A stretch of DNA of 25,171 nucleotides from a virus, in IMG/VR virus record IMGVR_UViG_3300017769_000114, positions 1 to 25,171 of that record; one strand, written 5' to 3'. Made by a program: the position numbers and the translations under genes. The notes below the pieces were generated by a model that was not told the origin of the DNA, did not search any database, and saw only the letters and a list, made by a program, of their open reading frames with translations. Below, piece after piece: positions 21,687 to 25,171 of the stretch. The stretch's first letter is position 1, and each line of letters begins with the position of its first letter.

Positions 21687-21854
21687 ATGGCTGAAATTCA
21701 CCTCGGCAAGAATCAAATTGCCATCTTCGACTACACGACACGAGTCGTGCATCTCGTACACTGCGATTGGGACACATCGGACCCATCAATCGACAACGAT
21801 GAAAAGCTATCCGAACTCGGATGGGACATGTCCAATGTAGAATGGATGGCATGA
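21687..21854 (+). CDS. Small acidic protein
   Basis: 55 aa, MAEIHLGKNQIAIFDYTTRV then VHLVHCDWDTSDPSIDNDEK, a strand-rich start and acidic end. Its 3' end overlaps the next gene by 4 nt (ATGA), and it fills the gap after the lipoprotein gene. Unknown function. Confidence 0.6.
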   Translation: MAEIHLGKNQIAIFDYTTRVVHLVHCDWDTSDPSIDNDEKLSELGWDMSNVEWMA

Positions 21855-22072
21855 GCGATATCAAGCATCAGACGTACCACGGGATCGTGTACACGGACGG
21901 TTCCTTCAAGACACCCAAGGGTGACAAGCTCACACACACGGAGATGAAAGAGGCCATCACGAACTATCGCGGGGCCAACAGAATCTACAAACCGATGTCT
22001 CTCCTATACTACACGGACGTAATGAACGGACACGCCTCACGATGGGAGACAACAATTCCTCGACGACGATGA
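21851..22072 (+). CDS. Small protein, unknown function
   Basis: 73 aa from the ATG at 21851 (MSDIKHQTYHGIVYTDGSFK); an in-frame ATG at 21821 is possible, but the ATGA coupling at 21851 is preferred because it is the rule in this cluster. The C-terminus is basic (SRWETTIPRRR). The YTDGSFK segment superficially recalls RNase H (YTDGS), but the rest lacks that fold's acidic residues. Last gene before hairpin 3. Confidence 0.6.
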   Translation: MSDIKHQTYHGIVYTDGSFKTPKGDKLTHTEMKEAITNYRGANRIYKPMSLLYYTDVMNGHASRWETTIPRRR

Positions 22073-22081
22073 ACCCTTAGT

Positions 22082-22144
22082 AGTACTATCAATAAGAAGA
22101 AGAAAGACTCAGAATGAGTCTTCTTCTTATTGATTAGTACAACT
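22082..22144 (+). repeat. Long covarying hairpin 3
   Basis: The left arm (22082-22111) pairs with the right arm (22115-22144) over about 26 bp with bulges; the loop is GAA as in hairpin 2. The stem is purine-rich (AATAAGAAGAAG) on the left. It ends 15 nt before the ATG at 22160 and immediately follows the preceding gene cluster. Confidence 0.72.
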
Positions 22145-22159
22145 TAAATCCTCAAAACC

Positions 22160-22324
22160 ATGAGAAATCCGAAGCATCCCAACGGCTATCTTCCAAAGAT
22201 TGCCTACCACATGGCACAGGGCAACGCCGAAAAAGTTCAGTACTTCGCTGACCGACAGGTTCAGCAGTACGGCCCCATCACATCCGAGAACCTTGACGTA
22301 ATCCAAAAAATCCTTACAGCATGA
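22160..22324 (+). CDS. Small protein, unknown function
   Basis: 54 aa, MRNPKHPNGYLPKIAYHMAQ then GNAEKVQYFADRQVQQYGPI, helical. First gene after hairpin 3. ATGA overlap with the next gene. No family recognised. Confidence 0.6.
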   Translation: MRNPKHPNGYLPKIAYHMAQGNAEKVQYFADRQVQQYGPITSENLDVIQKILTA

Positions 22325-22620
22325 AGCATCTAACCACAAGCATAGACGGAAAGACGGCCCTGAAAACAACCAATGATATGACCAACGACGAGTTCATGTC
22401 ACACCTCATGACTGGGTACAACAACCACGGGGCACTCGTACAGATGGTAGTCATGGACTGCCTTCAGCGTGGCCTCGACCACTACATATCCAAGAAAGAT
22501 GAAATCCTTGCAGAGCACAACAAGCCCCGTGAGGATGGGCGCATCTCACTCATCAACATGAAGGCATGGGTGGAGTGCTGCGAAGAAACACAGAACCGAA
22601 TCGACGAAAAATACAGCTAA
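22321..22620 (+). CDS. Helical protein, unknown function
   Basis: 99 aa, MKHLTTSIDGKTALKTTNDM, then DEFMSHLMTGYNNHGALVQM and helical ...ISKKDEILAEHNKP. A C-terminal CCEETQNRIDEKYS holds two adjacent Cys. Coupled to both flanking genes. No family recognised. Confidence 0.65.
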   Translation: MKHLTTSIDGKTALKTTNDMTNDEFMSHLMTGYNNHGALVQMVVMDCLQRGLDHYISKKDEILAEHNKPREDGRISLINMKAWVECCEETQNRIDEKYS

Positions 22621-22621
22621 C

Positions 22622-22957
22622 ATGGCAACACGAGCAACAATCATTGTGGAGGGACAGCCCTCTGTAAAGGCCTACAAACACTGGGACGGGTACGAAGAGG
22701 CCACCCTGCCTTGGCTTGAGGAGTTCAACAAGTCCTTCACAGAAGCACGAGGCGACGACCCTGACTACAAACTTGCACAACTCCTGCGGTCAAGCGCATG
22801 GGATGCAGACAAGTTCAACCTTGACAAGTCCCGTGACACAGGGTGGGGCATCGTACCTATCAAAGCAGACATGTGGGAGGAGTACGAGTATCACCTGCAC
22901 AGCGACGGACGTGTGTCTGTCAAGACAGGCAAGGACATCAAACGCAAAGCAAACTGA
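22622..22957 (+). CDS. Conserved hypothetical (MATRATIxVEG...YKHWDG type)
   Basis: 111 aa, MATRATIIVEGQPSVKAYKH, then WDGYEEATLPWLEEFNKSFT, RGDDPDYKLAQLLRSSA, TGWGIVPIKADMWEEYEY. This combination of ATIxVEG, a WDGYxEATLPWLExFN core and an RGDDPxYKxAQLLRSS core is one I have seen as a conserved uncharacterised protein in Bacteroidetes and other phages and mobile elements. Function unknown; likely a compact alpha/beta domain. Confidence 0.7.
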   Translation: MATRATIIVEGQPSVKAYKHWDGYEEATLPWLEEFNKSFTEARGDDPDYKLAQLLRSSAWDADKFNLDKSRDTGWGIVPIKADMWEEYEYHLHSDGRVSVKTGKDIKRKAN

Positions 22958-22958
22958 C

Positions 22959-23114
22959 ATGACTTTATCTGAGCAACACAAAAAACTCGAGAGCCGACAA
23001 AAGACCTGCGGTGGCTTCATGTACCGACTCATCGACGCATGGTACCACGCAGACGGAAACAACAAACTCATCCTCGAAAGGGCTTTCAAGGATACAGCAT
23101 TCGATTTGACATGA
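22959..23114 (+). CDS. Small protein, unknown function
   Basis: 51 aa, MTLSEQHKKLESRQKTCGGF then MYRLIDAWYHADGNNKLILE. The start is taken at 22959, 1 nt after the preceding stop codon; the ATGA at its end couples it to the next gene. The ILERAF...FDL tail and WYHADG are short and not diagnostic. Confidence 0.6.
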   Translation: MTLSEQHKKLESRQKTCGGFMYRLIDAWYHADGNNKLILERAFKDTAFDLT

Positions 23115-23296
23115 CACAAGAACAATGCGAAGGTGCAGTCAAGGCACTACAGGAAGAAGGCCATTACGCCTCCCATGTGATGGGAGCGCGTGACGATCAC
23201 GGAGTGTGGATTGAGGTGTGGAACGGCGACCTCAGCGGCTGCATCGAGTTCCGCATTCACGACGAAGAAGTAGAATTTTGGAACTCACATTCATGA
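23111..23296 (+). CDS. Small protein, unknown function
   Basis: 61 aa, MTQEQCEGAVKALQEEGHYA then SHVMGARDDHGVWIEVWNGD, ending with an acidic EFRIHDEEVEFWNSHS. A helix-strand pattern suggests a small alpha/beta fold. Coupled to both flanking genes. Confidence 0.6.
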   Translation: MTQEQCEGAVKALQEEGHYASHVMGARDDHGVWIEVWNGDLSGCIEFRIHDEEVEFWNSHS

Positions 23297-23430
23297 AAGA
23301 CAACGAACAATTCAATCTCATCAAGGAGATAGCGGACATGCACAACAAAGCGATGGACAGGCACGTCATCAGCATCGTGAAGATTCCGCCACGTAAGAAA
23401 AAAGAAGAAAAGAAAGTGGTAGATAAGTAA
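23293..23430 (+). CDS. Small basic-tailed protein
   Basis: 45 aa, MKDNEQFNLIKEIADMHNKA then a basic tail PPRKKKEEKKVVDK. Coupled by ATGA. It is the last gene before the tRNA-like RNA element, ending immediately at 23430. A very short, helical gene; unknown function. Confidence 0.55.
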   Translation: MKDNEQFNLIKEIADMHNKAMDRHVISIVKIPPRKKKEEKKVVDK

Positions 23431-23489
23431 GGATATAGACCACAGGTGCGAATGGTTGGGTTATCCGAAGGTTCGATTCCTTCCGCACC
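23431..23489 (+). ncRNA. tRNA-like / pseudoknotted RNA element
   Basis: Contains a consensus tRNA T-arm: GAAGG, loop TTCGATT, CCTTC (23467-23483), abutting CGCACC (23484-23489), which pairs with GGTGCG (23445-23450) as an acceptor-like stem. The distance is too short for a normal tRNA (about 45 nt from GGTGCG to CGCACC), and no anticodon arm fits. An alternative fold keeps the same pairs: GGATA (23431-23435) with TATCC (23462-23466) and GACCA (23438-23442) with TGGTT (23453-23457), making GGTGCG the apical loop and the 6-bp helix a pseudoknot. It starts at the first base after the preceding stop codon and lies 22 nt before the next ATG, like the hairpins and ribozyme. Confidence 0.6.
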
Positions 23490-23496
23490 GCAAAAT

Positions 23497-23511
23497 TTTA
23501 AATTCAATTCA
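23497..23511 (+). promoter_or_regulatory. AATTCAATTCAATG leader
   Basis: AATTCAATTCA runs directly into the ATG at 23512. Third-party copies precede 20114 and 24595. Shared leader in three of the six rightward units. Confidence 0.5.
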
Positions 23512-23934
23512 ATGTCAAACGACACACAATCCACGTCCTACTGGGACAACAAAGGCAAGTACCAAACCGAATACAACGAAGCATGGAAGCAACTCGTCCC
23601 CGCGTCTGGCGAAGCTGAGGACGGCCTACCCGAAGCCCTCCGTTCCATCTCTCGTATCGGATACGACTACTACAACAACGGGTTCTGCAACCTGTGGCAG
23701 ACGGGGTGGGACGACGACCCTGACATCACGATGGACCCGTACTACGAAGACATGGTGGAGTACGTAGGATACCACGTCTCATCCCGAAAGTTGTACAACG
23801 ATTTCACAAACTGGTTGCGAACCACAAAAGGGTACTGCAACTGGAGTGACGGCGCTAACGTCATGGACCAAATCATCGACGACATCATGAAGCAAATCCT
23901 TGACGAAAACCTTATTAAGATCGGACAAGCATGA
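23512..23934 (+). CDS. Acidic Trp/Tyr-rich protein, unknown function
   Basis: 140 aa from the ATG at 23512 (MSNDTQSTSYWDNKGKYQTE); an in-frame ATG upstream at 23446 would run through the RNA element and is rejected. Rich in Asp, Trp and Tyr (YYNNGFCNLWQTGWDDDPDI, YVGYHVSSRKLYNDFTNWLR). First gene of a four-gene cluster. The family is not recognised by name. Confidence 0.65.
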   Translation: MSNDTQSTSYWDNKGKYQTEYNEAWKQLVPASGEAEDGLPEALRSISRIGYDYYNNGFCNLWQTGWDDDPDITMDPYYEDMVEYVGYHVSSRKLYNDFTNWLRTTKGYCNWSDGANVMDQIIDDIMKQILDENLIKIGQA

Positions 23935-24149
23935 CAAAAGCAGAACTAATCGAAGCCTTGAGCGAATACCATGACGACGATCTGGTTGTCATCGAGGTAC
24001 ACGACACACAACTCAGCGAAGACCTGTACGATTTCACATTCGACGCAGTGTGGTTGGGCGTACCCAAAGGTCAGCACCCCGCCATCGGTAGAGAGCAACA
24101 CGAGCTACGATTGACAGCAATAAATCACCACGAAACAATTGATTGGTAA
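23931..24149 (+). CDS. Small conserved phage protein
   Basis: 72 aa, MTKAELIEALSEYHDDDLVV then IEVHDTQLSEDLYDFTFDAV, ending HHETIDW. The DLVVIEVHD...EDLYDF(T/Y) core is a pattern I associate with short conserved proteins of Bacteroidetes phages and bacteria; function unknown. ATGA overlap upstream and TAATG overlap downstream. Confidence 0.65.
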   Translation: MTKAELIEALSEYHDDDLVVIEVHDTQLSEDLYDFTFDAVWLGVPKGQHPAIGREQHELRLTAINHHETIDW

Positions 24150-24433
24150 TGAATGACGAACTAAAAATTAAAGAGCAAGTAAGCAACTGCTTCAATGCCA
24201 AGCGCGTTACATACTCCCTGTCAGGTGGCGTTGAAAGCGCATACCAGAAACTCGCGTACCTGTTGACAGAAAGCTACGACCTCACACACAGCCAAGCGGA
24301 AGATGTGATTGACGACATAGAAGCACTGGTTGCACAATACGTCATAGAAGAGTCCCCGAAGTTCACAGATGAACCTGAGTTCGATCACCTGGAGGAGTGG
24401 GATCGTAAGTACGAAGAGAAGGTAGGCAAATGA
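24149..24433 (+). CDS. Small acidic helical protein
   Basis: 94 aa from the ATG at 24149 (MNDELKIKEQVSNCFNAKRV), chosen because it overlaps the previous TAA (TAATG); a TTG at 24143 in the same frame is less likely. Helical with acidic end (DIEALVAQYVIEESPKFTDE). Unknown function. Confidence 0.6.
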   Translation: MNDELKIKEQVSNCFNAKRVTYSLSGGVESAYQKLAYLLTESYDLTHSQAEDVIDDIEALVAQYVIEESPKFTDEPEFDHLEEWDRKYEEKVGK

Positions 24434-24519
24434 TTGTTCTGCTTTGCTTCACCTGTCTTGCATGTGGCATCGTCATCGGTGTCGGATGGGGACTGGACCG
24501 AAAGGACTCAAACCATTAG
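24430..24519 (+). CDS. Mini membrane protein
   Basis: 29 aa, MIVLLCFTCLACGIVIGVGW then GLDRKDSNH. One hydrophobic transmembrane segment with three Cys and a charged tail; ATGA overlap with the preceding gene. Its TAG is at the foot of hairpin 4. Very short, so the call rests on coupling and the clear TM segment. Confidence 0.5.
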   Translation: MIVLLCFTCLACGIVIGVGWGLDRKDSNH

Positions 24520-24577
24520 AGAGGTTTAGTAATATATCTCTCAATGTAATTGAGAGAGATATATTACAAACCCCTCT
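24518..24577 (+). repeat. Long covarying hairpin 4
   Basis: The left arm (24518-24545) pairs with the right arm (24549-24577) over about 26 bp with small bulges; the loop is GTA. It begins inside the stop codon of the preceding mini gene and ends 17 nt before the ATG at 24595. The outer stem resembles hairpin 2 (AGAGAGGTT...). Confidence 0.75.
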
Positions 24578-24580
24578 TAT

Positions 24581-24594
24581 ACAATTCAATTCAA
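24581..24594 (+). promoter_or_regulatory. AATTCAATTCAATG leader
   Basis: ACAATTCAATTCA runs straight into the ATG at 24595; same motif as at 20097 and 23497. Confidence 0.5.
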
Positions 24595-25171
24595 TGCCAC
24601 ATCTCATTACTCAAAACACCAAGCTCAAAAGGACGAGCAACATCATTGGGCAACGGGTCTTCAACTTCGGTATCCCTGCATTCCAAGATTCGGACGGCAA
24701 GAGAACCTGCCCCTTTGCAGGTGAGTGTGCTAAGTTCTGCTATGCACAGAAGGGTGCGTATGTGTGGAGCAATGTCGCCCCTGCCTTTCAGTACAGATAC
24801 ATGGCAACCAAATGCGACTCCTTCGTAGACAAGATGGTGGCTGAGTTGACGAAGAAACGTGTAGACATCCTCCGTGTCCATGACTCTGGCGACTACTATT
24901 CCACGGCATACATCGACAAGTGGATTGAGATTGCCAAGGTCTTGCCCAATGTCCGCTTCTATTCATACACGAAATCCATTCCTCTATTTTTACACAGGAC
25001 CATGCCCGAGAACTTTGACATCATCTTCAGTGAGGGGGGCACACGAGATGAGCTTATCGACTACAGCAAGCACCGTCACTGTCGCATCTTTGACGACGTG
25101 GAGGCCTTGGAGGGGGCAGGGTATGTCAATGCTATGAAGTCTGATGTCATGGCGACCAAGTGGTTCAACGC
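24595..25171 (+). CDS. Gp88-family protein (C-terminus outside window)
   Basis: 192 codons visible, continuing past the window. A Cys cluster C39-x5-C45-x3-C49 (CPFAGECAKFC, then YAQKGAYVW), RVHDSGDYYS (94-103), FYSYTKSIPLF (122-132) and SEGGTRDE (146-153) match the phage Gp88 family as I recall it (Pfam Gene product 88). The Cys cluster followed by an HDSGD strand and a YSYTKS strand recalls the layout of phage radical-SAM-like barrels such as DUF5131 proteins, so an Fe-S or metal site is possible; this is inference. It heads a new unit after hairpin 4. Confidence 0.7.

Noticed and set aside
21851-22072. RNase H domain from YTDGS
   Set aside because: Only the short YTDGSFK match; the protein is too small and lacks the other acidic residues.
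23409-23490. Full-length tRNA gene
   Set aside because: No upstream strand pairs with CGCACC at tRNA distance and no 5-bp/7-nt anticodon arm fits; only the T-arm and a short acceptor-like stem are convincing.
23467-23492. attP site made of a tRNA 3' end
   Set aside because: Possible in principle, but no integrase is seen in the window, and the position matches the RNA elements at the other cluster boundaries.
23446-23511. Longer N-terminus for the 140-aa protein at 23512
   Set aside because: It would translate the tRNA-like RNA element; the ATG at 23512 directly follows the shared AATTCAATTCA leader.
23431-23511. HDV-like or pistol ribozyme
   Set aside because: GCGAATGG recalls the HDV J4/2 and the loop pairing recalls pistol, but the required strand order and conserved nucleotides are missing.

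Overview
The window looks like part of a tailed-phage (or prophage) genome infecting a Bacteroidetes/Flavobacteriia-type host. Phage identity rests on a recognisable large terminase, a P22-type-size portal, a scaffold-like protein, a major-capsid-like protein, collagen-like and LamG-like tail fibres, and dense packing of small overlapping genes. The host guess rests on the near absence of Shine-Dalgarno sites and on repeated TAnnTTTG boxes (the Bacteroidetes -7 element) in the gaps upstream of leftward genes, one with a TTG 20 nt further upstream.

Layout. (1) Positions 1-19047: a leftward (minus-strand) virion module. In transcription order it runs lipoprotein, EF-hand/dockerin-like miniprotein, small proteins, a large LamG-type fibre and a DUF5675-like protein, a group of small accessory proteins, a GroES-like protein, HNH nuclease, small basic protein, TerL, portal, Ig-like protein, collagen-like fibre, three small Lys-rich proteins, three beta-rich virion proteins, scaffold-like protein, and major capsid protein (cut by the window start). 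A single rightward winged-helix gene (14097-14519) interrupts it, with back-to-back promoter boxes at its head and overlapping convergent stop codons at its tail. (2) 19048-19785: a divergent, apparently non-coding region with a full leftward Bacteroidetes-type promoter and several palindromes. (3) 19786-25171: a rightward block of small, mostly unrecognised genes in tightly coupled clusters (ATGA/TAATG overlaps), ending in a Gp88-family protein cut by the window end.

The most unusual feature is in the rightward block. Every gap longer than about 12 nt holds a structured RNA directly upstream of the next start codon. These are four long hairpins whose stems differ in sequence but keep pairing, one hammerhead ribozyme with all core nucleotides in place (20043-20096), and one compact element with a consensus tRNA T-arm that can also fold as a pseudoknot (23431-23489). 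Each is followed by a short A/T/C-rich leader (14-24 nt), three times containing AATTCAATTCAAT. I infer an RNA punctuation or processing system that separates the cistron clusters. The hammerhead is the firmest part; the common purpose is inference.

All calls come from reading the sequence and remembered family patterns; no database search was run.
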